From Spirochaetales bacterium Spiro_09 (GTDB lineage: Bacteria; Spirochaetota; Spirochaetia; Treponematales; Treponemataceae): DNA of 64,000 bases. The DNA lies in contig LVBK01000018.1 of the NCBI GenBank assembly GCA_001604385.1, positions 62,001-126,000 on the forward strand. The letters run 5' to 3'. The number at the start of each line of letters is the position of its first letter. Position 1 is the stretch's first letter. The notes beneath the pieces were generated by a model, which was given only the letters and a program-made list of their open reading frames with translations, made no database searches and was not told the origin of the DNA. The translations under genes and the position numbers were made by a program. Below are positions 47,203 through 54,841 of this stretch, one piece after another.

Positions 47203-47702
47203 AGAGGGCGAACCTCGAAAATAGGCTGGTCGAATTCCACCATGTCTCCGTTGTTGACCAGGATCTTGACGATTTCACAGTCAAACTCGGCCTCAAGGGC
47301 GTTCATCATCTTCATGGCCTCAATGATGCACAGCTTCTGTCCCTTGGAAATCTTTTTGCCGACCTCGGAAAATGCGGGAGCATCGGGACTTGGCGCGCGG
47401 TAAAAAGTACCCACGATCGGACTCTTGATGTACTCGAATCCGGGAGCTGCAGCTCCACCGCCACCTGCCGGAGCATGGGGAGCGGGAGAGGCGGAATGTG
47501 CCTTGATTTCCTGCGCGGGGGAGGAAACCGGAGCGGCTGCGGGGGTCGGGGCACAGGAAGCGGCTACCAGCGGGGAAGCGGCAAAGGCATCCTTGCGGCG
47601 CAACTCGAAGTTGAATCCGTTTCCGGAATACTTCAGTTCGGCAGCATCAGATTTCTCGAAGCGGTCAAAAAGCGCCAGAAGTGTCTTGTCGTCCATAATC
47701 AT
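47199..47702 (-). CDS. accB: Biotin carboxyl carrier protein of ACC
   Basis: The 167-residue protein has a charged N-terminal helix region, an Ala/Pro-rich linker (about 45-88) and a C-terminal biotinyl domain with the biotinylation site EAMKMMNALEAEF, preceded by SPIVGTFYRAPSPDAPAFSEVG. The Lys of EAMKM carries biotin. It precedes accC in the operon with a 4-base overlap and follows fabV by 8 bases. Confidence 0.95.
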   Translation of the reverse strand: MIMDDKTLLALFDRFEKSDAAELKYSGNGFNFELRRKDAFAASPLVAASCAPTPAAAPVSSPAQEIKAHSASPAPHAPAGGGGAAAPGFEYIKSPIVGTFYRAPSPDAPAFSEVGKKISKGQKLCIIEAMKMMNALEAEFDCEIVKILVNNGDMVEFDQPIFEVRPL

Positions 47703-47710
47703 ATTCTCCT

Positions 47711-48949
47711 TCAGATAGTGTCCATGCGAGCCACATCGGCTTCGTAGTCAACACCGACTACATCAAAACCGTTTGCGGCAAGAAAATCGTGGCGGTACCC
47801 TTCAAGGTCGCCCAACACAGGCAGTGTTTCTTCGGTCACACGAGCCATGCGTGCGTTAACCTCGGCTTGCACCTCATCGCTCATTTCCCAGTCATCGATG
47901 CGGATCAGTTCATCACCGTCTACCGGGACCGGGGTTCCCGCATAAAGGCGTTCGGCATAGAGCCGTTCAATCTGTTCAATACAGCCTTCGTGATTTCCCT
48001 TTTCCTTCATAACCCTGAAAAGGATTGAAAGGTACAGGGGAATGATCGGAATAACCGCGGAGGAACGGGTAACCAGACCCTTATTGACGGAAACGAAGGC
48101 CGAACCGCCGATAGAATCTTTGAGAGCCCTATTCATGCGGCGTGCGGTCGCTTCGAGGTGCTTCTTTGCACCGCCGATCGTTCCGTCGCGGTAAATGGCG
48201 TGGGAAAGGGCAGGACCGATGTACGAGTAGGCAACCGTCGCGCAACCGGCAGCAAGGACACCGGCTTTTTCAAGCGTGGTCATCCAGCGTTCCCAGTCCT
48301 CGCCACCCATAACCTTTACAGTCTGAGCCGCCTCGTCCTCATTGGCGGGTTCAGCGCTCATGGTGCTCAGTTTTCCGGTCATGGGATCAACAGTCTGGCC
48401 GGTATAGGGTTTTCCGAAGGGTTTCAGTACCGACTTGTACAGAATGCCCGTATCCGGATCGGTGCGTACCGGGCTTGCAAGGCTGTAGACAACAAGATCG
48501 AACTTGAGGCCCATGTCGCGGGCGGCTTCGATTACCTGATTCCGTACCGCGTCTGAAAAAGCATCCCCGTTAATGGTGCGGGTTTTGATGCCGTCACGCT
48601 GTGCCTCTCGGTCAAAAGCCAAATTATTATACCAGCCGGGTGTTCCGCTCTTGGTTTCAGTACCCTCTTTCTCGAAGGACACGCCGATCGTCGCCGCACC
48701 GTATCCAAAGGATGCCGTGATCCGGCTCGCCAGGCCATACCCGGTCGAGCAACCCAGAACAAGCACCGCCTTCACGGGAGAAGAAGAACCTCCGGCATGT
48801 GAGCCACCCGATACTGCAGCTCCAGGCTTCCGTCCGCGAGATGCGTTTTTTGCGCGCACATAGGCAATCTGATTTTCAACTTCTTTCGCACATCCGGCAG
48901 GATGCGCGTTTATGCAGATATTGCTGCGTATCATCGGTTTGACTATCAT
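47711..48949 (-). CDS. fabV: FabV/Ter-type trans-2-enoyl reductase
   Basis: The 412-residue short-chain-dehydrogenase-related protein begins MIVKPMIRSNICINAHPAGC, the FabV hallmark. The dinucleotide motif is LVLGCSTGYGLASRI, followed by GVSFEKEG, VYSLASPVRTDPDTG and the active-site Y-x8-K (IYRDGTIGGAKKHLE). It reduces the enoyl-ACP (or enoyl-CoA, as in the Treponema denticola Ter enzyme) double bond with NADH. Its place in the fab operon supports the ACP-linked role; FabV enzymes are usually triclosan-insensitive. No FabI or FabK gene is seen here. ATG 48949 is used; an upstream in-frame start lies within fabZ. Confidence 0.94.
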   Translation of the reverse strand: MIVKPMIRSNICINAHPAGCAKEVENQIAYVRAKNASRGRKPGAAVSGGSHAGGSSSPVKAVLVLGCSTGYGLASRITASFGYGAATIGVSFEKEGTETKSGTPGWYNNLAFDREAQRDGIKTRTINGDAFSDAVRNQVIEAARDMGLKFDLVVYSLASPVRTDPDTGILYKSVLKPFGKPYTGQTVDPMTGKLSTMSAEPANEDEAAQTVKVMGGEDWERWMTTLEKAGVLAAGCATVAYSYIGPALSHAIYRDGTIGGAKKHLEATARRMNRALKDSIGGSAFVSVNKGLVTRSSAVIPIIPLYLSILFRVMKEKGNHEGCIEQIERLYAERLYAGTPVPVDGDELIRIDDWEMSDEVQAEVNARMARVTEETLPVLGDLEGYRHDFLAANGFDVVGVDYEADVARMDTI

Positions 48950-48969
48950 GGTTCGTTCCTTTCTATCTG

Positions 48970-49443
48970 TTATTTGGAGCCGACGAGGCACAGCCACTCG
49001 GCTTCCGCAGCGACTTCATCACCGACATAGGCTTTTCCTGCCTGTTTGATCATTTTTCCGGAAACACGCAGATTCTCGATTTCCAGGCGAACTTCATCGC
49101 CGGGACGAACCTGACGGCGAAATTTTACTTTATCGACCGAAGCAAGGAAAAACAGGGCGTCCTCGCCCATAATGCCGCGTTTTGCCAAACCGGCGCCGCC
49201 AGCCTGGGCCATGGTTTCAATTAAAATGACACCAGGAACCACCGGATATTCCGGGAAGTGGCCGGCAAAGAAAAATTCATTTTCCGTAAACACATGGCGG
49301 GCAACGACCTTCTCCTCGTTGGTGATATCGATCGTATCGACAAACAAAAAGGGATCCCGGTGGGGAAGAAGTTTTTCGATGCCGGCGCGCCCGGAAGCAC
49401 GATTGTCGGCATCAGAAAGGTTTACTATGGCACTATCACTCAT
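48970..49443 (-). CDS. fabZ: 3-hydroxyacyl-ACP dehydratase FabZ
   Basis: The 157-residue hotdog-fold enzyme has the catalytic His in AGHFPEYPVVPGV and the catalytic Glu in ILIETMAQAGG, and the N-terminal LLPHRDPFLFVDTI typical of FabZ. It dehydrates 3-hydroxyacyl-ACP to trans-2-enoyl-ACP, the substrate for the next gene product FabV. Start ATG overlaps the fabF stop by 4 bases. Confidence 0.95.
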   Translation of the reverse strand: MSDSAIVNLSDADNRASGRAGIEKLLPHRDPFLFVDTIDITNEEKVVARHVFTENEFFFAGHFPEYPVVPGVILIETMAQAGGAGLAKRGIMGEDALFFLASVDKVKFRRQVRPGDEVRLEIENLRVSGKMIKQAGKAYVGDEVAAEAEWLCLVGSK

Positions 49444-50690
49444 TTTATATACTTCCTCATAACCAGAACGCCATTATGTCCGCCGAAACCGAGGGAGCCG
49501 GAGGCAAAACAATTGATTTCCCCCGGGACACCGACATTCGGTACATAATCAAGGTCGCAGCCGTGCTCAAGATCGGGATTATCCAGATTGATGGTCGGAG
49601 GGAAAAAGCCCTCGTTCATGGCCATGATACTGATGACCGCTTCGACCGCTCCTGCGGCGCTGACACAATGTCCGGTCATGCTCTTGGTACTGGAAACCTT
49701 CATCTTGTAGGCATGATCGCCGAAGGCCTTCTTGATCATGGTTGTTTCGGCCGGGTCATTGATCGGTGTCGATGTACCGTGAGCGTTGTAATACTGAACT
49801 TCTTCAGGACGAATGCCTGCATCCTCGAGCGCACGGGTAATGGCGAGCGCTCCGCCTGAACCGTCGGGATTCGGGCTGGTAATATGATACGCATCGCTCG
49901 AAGCCCCATAACCGGCAAACTCGGCATAAATTTTCGCACCGCGGGCAAGGGCGTGCTCAAGCTCTTCAAGTATCAGAATTGCTGAACCCTCGCCCATGAC
50001 AAAGCCGTCCCGATCCTTGTCGAAGGGTCGGCTCGCCTTCTCCGGATTATCATTATACGCGGTAGAAAGCGTCTGCAATACGCTGAAACTGCCAATACCG
50101 AAACCGGTAATGGCAGCCTCGGTACCACCGGAAACGCAAATGTCAACCCGACCGGAGCGAATCAGATCCAGGGCTGAGCCCAGGGCGTCAGTTCCTGACG
50201 CGCAGGCGGTTGCCAGGGTCCAGGAGGGACCCTTGATGCCGTTCAGCATGGAAATATTTCCCGCAGCCTCGTTCACGATAAGCATGGGTATGGTCAGCGG
50301 CGGGATACGGCCGTTTCCGGCCTCGAAATATTTCTTGACTGACGCCTCGAATATTTCGAAACCGCCAATTGTACTTCCCAGAATGATACCGGCCTTCTCG
50401 TGTTCCAGTGTTTCCCTGGATAAACCCGCATCTGCAAGGGCCTGGGCGGCAGCAGCCGCCGCAAACTGGGTGAACCGGGCCATTTTGCGCGCTTCCTTAC
50501 GATCCATCCAGTCGCCGGGATTGAAGTTTTTGACTTCTGCGGCGACTTTGACTTCAAACTCGGTTGTATCAAAAAGAGTGATGGGTCCCAGTCCGCTTTT
50601 TCCGGCCTTAATCGATGCCCATGTGTCCTGTACAGTATTACCAACCGGTGTAACGGCACCAAGTCCGGTGACCACAACGCGTCGTTTCAT
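49440..50690 (-). CDS. fabF: 3-oxoacyl-ACP synthase II (FabF)
   Basis: The 416-residue thiolase-fold condensing enzyme starts MKRRVVVTGLGAVTPVGN. The Cys-His-His triad is visible in ATACASGTDALG, NAHGTSTPIND and KSMTGHCVSAAGAVEA. It elongates acyl-ACP with malonyl-ACP. Its stop and start overlap fabZ and fabG by 4 bases. A FabH-type initiating synthase is absent from the window, so initiation must depend on a gene elsewhere or on an alternative route. Confidence 0.95.
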   Translation of the reverse strand: MKRRVVVTGLGAVTPVGNTVQDTWASIKAGKSGLGPITLFDTTEFEVKVAAEVKNFNPGDWMDRKEARKMARFTQFAAAAAAQALADAGLSRETLEHEKAGIILGSTIGGFEIFEASVKKYFEAGNGRIPPLTIPMLIVNEAAGNISMLNGIKGPSWTLATACASGTDALGSALDLIRSGRVDICVSGGTEAAITGFGIGSFSVLQTLSTAYNDNPEKASRPFDKDRDGFVMGEGSAILILEELEHALARGAKIYAEFAGYGASSDAYHITSPNPDGSGGALAITRALEDAGIRPEEVQYYNAHGTSTPINDPAETTMIKKAFGDHAYKMKVSSTKSMTGHCVSAAGAVEAVISIMAMNEGFFPPTINLDNPDLEHGCDLDYVPNVGVPGEINCFASGSLGFGGHNGVLVMRKYIK

Positions 50691-51430
50691 GCTCCCATTC
50701 CTCCATCCACGCCAATTACCTGCGCGGTTATATATTCTGACAAATCCGAAGCAAGGAACACTGCTGTGTTCGCGACCTCGGTTACCGTTCCCGCCCGCTT
50801 CATGGGGATGGTTTCAAGCCAGGTTTTCTTGGCTTCCTCGGGAATGACATCGGTCATTTCTGTTACAATAAACCCGGGCGCAATGGCGTTAACGCGAACG
50901 CCGCGACCGGCTGTCTCCTTGGCAAGGGCCTTTGTATAGCCGATAAGACCGGCCTTGCTCGCGGCATAATTGACTTGTCCGCCCTGTCCATGCAAACCGA
51001 CAATACTCGAAAGGTTAATGATGGAGCCGGCACGCTTGCGGATCATGTCGGACGAAACAATCTGGCTGACCAGGAAGGTTCCGGTCAGGTTTATGCGGAG
51101 CACGGATTCCCAGTCCTCAAGTTTCATACGAAAGGAAAGACCGTCCCGGGTAATGCCCGCGTTATTGACCAAAATCGAAAAACCGCCGGAAGCCTTGACC
51201 GCTTCGGTGATGACGGGAACAACGGACTCGGCATTCCCGATATCCGCGACAAGCTCGTGATACACACTGCCGTTTGCAGCAGCAAGTTCGGCCAGTTCCG
51301 ACGCGCTATCCGAAGGTTTGGTAGCCAGACCCCATACCGATGCGCCTTCCTCGATAAACCGGCGGGCAATTTCCCGTCCGATTCCCCGGCTTGCGCCCGT
51401 AATCAGGGCGGTTTTTCCTTTCAACAGCAT
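50687..51430 (-). CDS. fabG: 3-oxoacyl-ACP reductase FabG
   Basis: The 247-residue classical short-chain dehydrogenase has the TGASRGIG cofactor motif near residue 13, VNNAGITRD, the catalytic Ser in INLSSIVG and the YAASKAG Tyr/Lys motif. It reduces 3-oxoacyl-ACP with NADPH. ATG 51430 follows GGGAGAG; the longer frame upstream has no support. It overlaps fabF by 4 bases. The 133 bases between it and fabD hold no acpP gene. Confidence 0.95.
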   Translation of the reverse strand: MLLKGKTALITGASRGIGREIARRFIEEGASVWGLATKPSDSASELAELAAANGSVYHELVADIGNAESVVPVITEAVKASGGFSILVNNAGITRDGLSFRMKLEDWESVLRINLTGTFLVSQIVSSDMIRKRAGSIINLSSIVGLHGQGGQVNYAASKAGLIGYTKALAKETAGRGVRVNAIAPGFIVTEMTDVIPEEAKKTWLETIPMKRAGTVTEVANTAVFLASDLSEYITAQVIGVDGGMGA

Positions 51431-51563
51431 ACACTCTCCCGTTTGATCGAAAAACCGGCGGGTACACCCGTATACAGTTTTCCGGCATTTCATTTATATG
51501 ACAACTTCGACAAGATGCGGCCCCACAGGGTGAGTCCTGCTACCTGCCGCTATTTTTTGCGTT

Positions 51564-52523
51564 TCAGTCCAGGCTTACAACTTCAGCCCAGGGTTTACAT
51601 ATGCCCGGCTGCTTCGAGTCGGCCCAGAGACCGCTCAATACCTTGCCGGGTCCCGCTTCAATGAGGTCTACCCCGGTCAGCCCGTCTACACCATTCTGAG
51701 CCGTAATGAGGGAGGCAAGCTGGGCTTCCTCTTGTGTCCAGCGAACGGGACTGGAGATATGCGATACCGCGCATTTTTTTGCTTCGGCGCCCGAGGTAAC
51801 CCGTGAACCGGTGACATTGGAAAAAAGAGGCAGAACCGGGTCGCGGAATTCGACCGGCTCGAGAGTTGCCGCAAACCGGTTACCGGCTTCGCCCATAAGC
51901 GGCGAATGGAAGGGGCCTGCAACTTTTAGACGCACAACACGCCGGGCTCCTGCTTCCTTGAAGGCGGCTTCAGATGCCGCGAGCGCCTCTGCGGTTCCCG
52001 AAACAACGGTTTGCACAGGACTGTTATAATTTGCAGCATATAGACCGCTGATACCAAGAGAGGCAATAACCGAATCGACGGCCTCGCTCGACAAACCAAG
52101 GACAGCAGCCATTCCGGGCGCGTCCCCTGCTGTTGCCGCTATCTGTGTTGCAACTTCCTGCATGATTCTGCCGCGTTCGATCACAAGACGAAGCGCGTCT
52201 TCTTCGGATAAAACCCCGGCAACGACAAGTGCCGGATATTCTCCCAGACTGAAACCGGCGCAGGCAGAAGGAACGATCCCCTTCCAGGCAAGCGCCTTGA
52301 CAACCGCAAGGGATACCACAGTAATCGCAATCTGGCTGACATCGGTCTGCTTGAGAACTTCCGCATCGGAAGTCAATAATGTCTTAATGTCACTGCCCCA
52401 CAGGCCGCTTGCCCGATCAAACAAATTCCGGATGCCGGATTCTTCGGCAAAACTGCTCGCATATAAATCCATGCCCATTCCGGTAAACTGGGCTCCCTGA
52501 CCGGGGAACACAAAAATTGCCAC
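51564..52523 (-). CDS. fabD: Malonyl-CoA:ACP transacylase FabD
   Basis: The 319-residue protein has the FabD active site: FVFPGQGAQFTGMG, the Ser elbow GFSLGEYPALV near residue 92, QTVVSGTAEA and catalytic His in AGPFHSPLM. It loads malonyl from malonyl-CoA onto ACP. The start is a GTG at 52521-52523 with GGAGG (52531-52535) 7 bases upstream. It is the first gene of the operon, behind a strong promoter and a TGACG-N6-CGTCA palindrome. Its 5' region also holds a 120-bp inverted-repeat unit. Confidence 0.95.
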   Translation of the reverse strand: MAIFVFPGQGAQFTGMGMDLYASSFAEESGIRNLFDRASGLWGSDIKTLLTSDAEVLKQTDVSQIAITVVSLAVVKALAWKGIVPSACAGFSLGEYPALVVAGVLSEEDALRLVIERGRIMQEVATQIAATAGDAPGMAAVLGLSSEAVDSVIASLGISGLYAANYNSPVQTVVSGTAEALAASEAAFKEAGARRVVRLKVAGPFHSPLMGEAGNRFAATLEPVEFRDPVLPLFSNVTGSRVTSGAEAKKCAVSHISSPVRWTQEEAQLASLITAQNGVDGLTGVDLIEAGPGKVLSGLWADSKQPGICKPWAEVVSLD

Positions 52524-52546
52524 TCTGAGGCCTCCATTTCGACATT

Positions 52547-52562
52547 TGACGTCAATTCGTCA
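52547..52562. promoter_or_regulatory. Palindrome TGACG-N6-CGTCA in the fab operon leader
   Basis: TGACG (52547-52551) and CGTCA (52558-52562) form an inverted repeat about 11-26 bases after the predicted transcript start of fabD. This is a natural roadblock position for a repressor, possibly the TetR protein encoded at 52780-53379. Confidence 0.5.
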
Positions 52563-52579
52563 TAATAAACAGTATTCGC

Positions 52580-52607
52580 ATTGTACCCTTTTTATGACAA
52601 AAGTCAA
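52580..52607 (-). promoter_or_regulatory. Sigma70 promoter of the fab-acc operon
   Basis: On the minus strand TTGACT (52607-52602), a 16-base spacer and TACAAT (52585-52580) give a near-consensus promoter. The predicted transcript start is near 52573, with a leader of about 50 bases before the GTG of fabD. Confidence 0.7.
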
Positions 52608-52638
52608 GCCTTGTGTCGAACTGGGAGATTCAAATATA

Positions 52639-52758
52639 CTGCTATCAATATTGTTGATACTCAAAAGTAAAGCAGAAAACAGGGGAGTCCATGGCATAAT
52701 CATGCATAAATTCTACTTAGTAGTATTCGCAATGGGATTTCAACAATATTGATAGCAG
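52639..52758. repeat. 120-bp unit bounded by 19-bp inverted repeats (tetR-fabD intergenic)
   Basis: Ends are 52639-52657 (CTGCTATCAATATTGTTGA) and its reverse complement at 52740-52758. The left end continues GTTGATA and the right end, read inward, GTTGAAA. The unit lies 31 bases upstream of the fabD -35 box and ends 21 bases after the tetR stop side. The interior shows no coding frame. Confidence 0.88.
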
Positions 52759-52779
52759 AACATAAAAGCTGCGGAATGA

Positions 52780-53379
52780 TCAAATCTCTGCTTTCAGACC
52801 ATTCACGGCAAGAGTAACCGCAGCCTTGACGTCAAAGGTATCCGGATGATCCAGAACCGCGATACGGTATATGGCCGCTTCGATCAGACCATACAGAAGC
52901 TCATTCGCATCCTTTACAGTAATTCGCCGAAACTCACCAGCACGGATACCTGCTATCAGCAAACGGGAAAGCAGATGTCGAAGGCGAATTGTCCTCCGCT
53001 TCACTCGCGTATCCGGATCCTTTCCCGATTTTTGAGCTTGAAGAAGATAAGTTAAAACGACATTAAACAGCCGGCGGTTCTCGGTGCACCGGTCAAGAAT
53101 GGTATGCATGATGGACTCAAGGCGTGTTGCGAAACTAAGACTTTCATCCTGAATGGTATCAAGAAGGTCTGTTTCAACGCCGTCGGTCAGCTGTTTGATG
53201 CTCCAGGTGAAAATTTCCCTCTTGTTCTTGAAATAGAGATACAAGGTGGTTCGGGTTATACCACACCGGTCGGCAATCTTCTGAAATGTGGCATCCTCGT
53301 ATCCTTCCTCGATAAAAATATCCAGGGCTTTTTCAAGAATTTCAAATCGTCTTTTTTCATGCTCGACAACTATGGCCAT
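52780..53379 (-). CDS. TetR-family transcriptional regulator
   Basis: The 199-residue regulator has the TetR N-terminal helix-turn-helix: ILEKALDIFIEEGYEDATF, then KIADRCGITRTTLYLYFKNKREIF. The C-terminal helical domain would bind an unknown ligand. ATG 53379 follows AAGGAG and starts 3 bases after the RlmL-like gene stop, so it is in that operon. The fab-acc operon downstream is on the same strand, with a palindrome in its leader; regulation of fatty-acid synthesis (as by FabR/FadR-type TetR proteins) is a plausible guess. Confidence 0.87.
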   Translation of the reverse strand: MAIVVEHEKRRFEILEKALDIFIEEGYEDATFQKIADRCGITRTTLYLYFKNKREIFTWSIKQLTDGVETDLLDTIQDESLSFATRLESIMHTILDRCTENRRLFNVVLTYLLQAQKSGKDPDTRVKRRTIRLRHLLSRLLIAGIRAGEFRRITVKDANELLYGLIEAAIYRIAVLDHPDTFDVKAAVTLAVNGLKAEI

Positions 53380-53382
53380 CCG

Positions 53383-54636
53383 TTACCGCTCCTTTGTGTA
53401 CATATACAAACAGGTTTCCAGATTTCCACCCTTGAGAGTCTTCTTCTTGTCCGCTCGCCGGCCATAGGCCCGCTCAAAATCCTTATGACTCGTGATCAGG
53501 CCAAATTCCCAATCGGGAAATGACACCGGAAGCGAGCGCATCGCGGCATACAGCGCAAGAGCTGACTCGCTGTCCCCCAACCGTTCCCCGTAAGGAGGAT
53601 TAGATAAAAAAAGGCCCTCGTCAGGAAATCGGGATCGATGGGAGGACGAGGCAAGTTCGTCGAAAGAGGCCTGAAAAAATGAGGGCCTTGCGATTTGAGA
53701 ACGATTTCCACACTCCATCAAGGCGCGACCCGCTATGGCACCAGCTCGTTCCGCATTTGCCCGGGCGGCAACCAGAATATTCGGATCAATATCACTGCCG
53801 GATATCCGGACCAGACAATCCGTTCTGATAGAAAGAACGGCATCCTGACGCACTTTTACCATACGCTCTTTGACTGAAGCTGTCGTGAAAGGTTGCAAAG
53901 TCTCTAGGGCAAAGGATCGGGACAAACCAGGGGCAATATTGTGCGCATAAAGCATAGCCTCAAGTGCGATAGTTCCGGAGCCGCAAAAAGCATCGTGAAG
54001 TGGAATCTTTCGGCGCCAGTTCATAAGCTGAAGCAAAATCGCCGCGAGAGTTTCCCGTATGGGAGCATCACCACCGGTTGTGCGGTATCCGCGGCGATGC
54101 AGGGGCATTCCGGATAAATCCAGCAGAACCAGGGCTTCATCCTGCTCAAGATACACCCTGACACTGGCCTGACTTCCCGTCTCGGGCAAATTGGTCATCT
54201 TCCACTCATTACCAAGACGGGTATAAATGGCCTTATGCACAACGCCCTGAATGGAGTGCTCGGACTCAAGCCGGCTCTTGTGGGTTCGAACCTTATCGAC
54301 AACAACCCGAACATCCTTGCGAAACCAATGCTGCCAAGGAATGGCACGAACGCCCTCAAACAGCACATCGAACTCACGAGCTTCAAAACGAGCAAGACAG
54401 ATATAAACGCGATCAGCGGTTCTCAGACAAAGATTTGCCCGATAGGCTGCCGCAAGATCTGTGTCGGACGGAATGGCAGGCGGGACACCTTCGGTAAACG
54501 GTCCGTCAAAAGGTTTTTCAGAATAAAAGAAGACTCGTCCGGAACGTGTCCCCTCGACAAAATAACCGAGCTGTTTTAATTCATTTGACAGGACCTTCTC
54601 GGCCCCGACGGCACACGGCGCCGCAAGTAATATCAT
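53383..54636 (-). CDS. RlmL/YpsC-like THUMP-domain RNA methyltransferase
   Basis: The protein is about 417 residues. An N-terminal ferredoxin-like/THUMP region (CAVGAEKVLSNELKQLGY, FDVLFEGVRAIPW) is followed by a Rossmann methyltransferase domain with DAFCGSGTIALEA, SGSDIDPN and motif IV NPPYGERLGD. This is the layout of RlmL-type enzymes that make N2-methylguanosine in 23S rRNA. The start ATG 54634-54636 (MILLAAPCAV) is chosen because the predicted -10 box ends at 54645, placing the transcript start about 2 bases before it; an in-frame start at 54663 would lie upstream of the -10. The tetR gene follows 3 bases after the stop. Confidence 0.84.
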   Translation of the reverse strand: MILLAAPCAVGAEKVLSNELKQLGYFVEGTRSGRVFFYSEKPFDGPFTEGVPPAIPSDTDLAAAYRANLCLRTADRVYICLARFEAREFDVLFEGVRAIPWQHWFRKDVRVVVDKVRTHKSRLESEHSIQGVVHKAIYTRLGNEWKMTNLPETGSQASVRVYLEQDEALVLLDLSGMPLHRRGYRTTGGDAPIRETLAAILLQLMNWRRKIPLHDAFCGSGTIALEAMLYAHNIAPGLSRSFALETLQPFTTASVKERMVKVRQDAVLSIRTDCLVRISGSDIDPNILVAARANAERAGAIAGRALMECGNRSQIARPSFFQASFDELASSSHRSRFPDEGLFLSNPPYGERLGDSESALALYAAMRSLPVSFPDWEFGLITSHKDFERAYGRRADKKKTLKGGNLETCLYMYTKER

Positions 54637-54644
54637 AGTAGACA

Positions 54645-54672
54645 AGTATACCATTTTTGTCATAATTGTAAA
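54645..54672 (-). promoter_or_regulatory. Predicted promoter of the RlmL-like/tetR operon
   Basis: On the minus strand TTTACA (54672-54667), a 16-base spacer and TATACT (54650-54645). It abuts the 130-bp inverted-repeat unit, whose left end begins at 54683, 10 bases upstream of the -35 box. Confidence 0.55.
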
Positions 54673-54682
54673 CTGCTTTACG

Positions 54683-54812
54683 TGCTATCAATATTGTTGA
54701 TAAATCGTTTGATAATACAATGAAGCATACAGATCCCACGGGGAATGGGTGTGCGGCTGCTCATTTGGTCGCGTAGGAAGTGAAAAGTTAGTTTCAACAA
54801 TATTGATAGCAG
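54683..54812. repeat. 130-bp unit bounded by inverted repeats (rlmL-GNAT divergent region)
   Basis: The left end TGCTATCAATATTGTTGA (54683-54700) matches 18 of the 19 bases; its first base is G instead of C. The right end at 54794-54812 is exact. Left continues GTTGATA, right read inward GTTGAAA. The unit fills most of the divergent intergenic region and touches predicted promoters on both sides. Confidence 0.88.
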
Positions 54813-54820
54813 TATATACT
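54792..54820 (+). promoter_or_regulatory. Predicted GNAT promoter overlapping the repeat end
   Basis: TATACT (54815-54820) lies 17 bases after a weak -35 (TTTCAA, 54792-54797). The -35 and the whole spacer lie in or next to the inverted-repeat end at 54794-54812, so the repeat appears to supply part of the promoter. Confidence 0.45.
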
Positions 54821-54837
54821 TGTACCAAGAAGGTACA
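54821..54837 (+). promoter_or_regulatory. Palindrome around the GNAT ribosome-binding site
   Basis: TGTACC (54821-54826) pairs with GGTACA (54832-54837) across AAGAA. The AAGAAGG Shine-Dalgarno lies in the loop and descending arm. It could be an operator at the transcript start or an RNA hairpin limiting translation. Confidence 0.4.
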
Positions 54838-54841
54838 CGAT

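Noticed and set aside
54749-54841. N-terminal extension of the GNAT protein through the inverted repeat
   Set aside because: The frame is open, but the predicted promoter and Shine-Dalgarno lie inside it and place the start at 54842.
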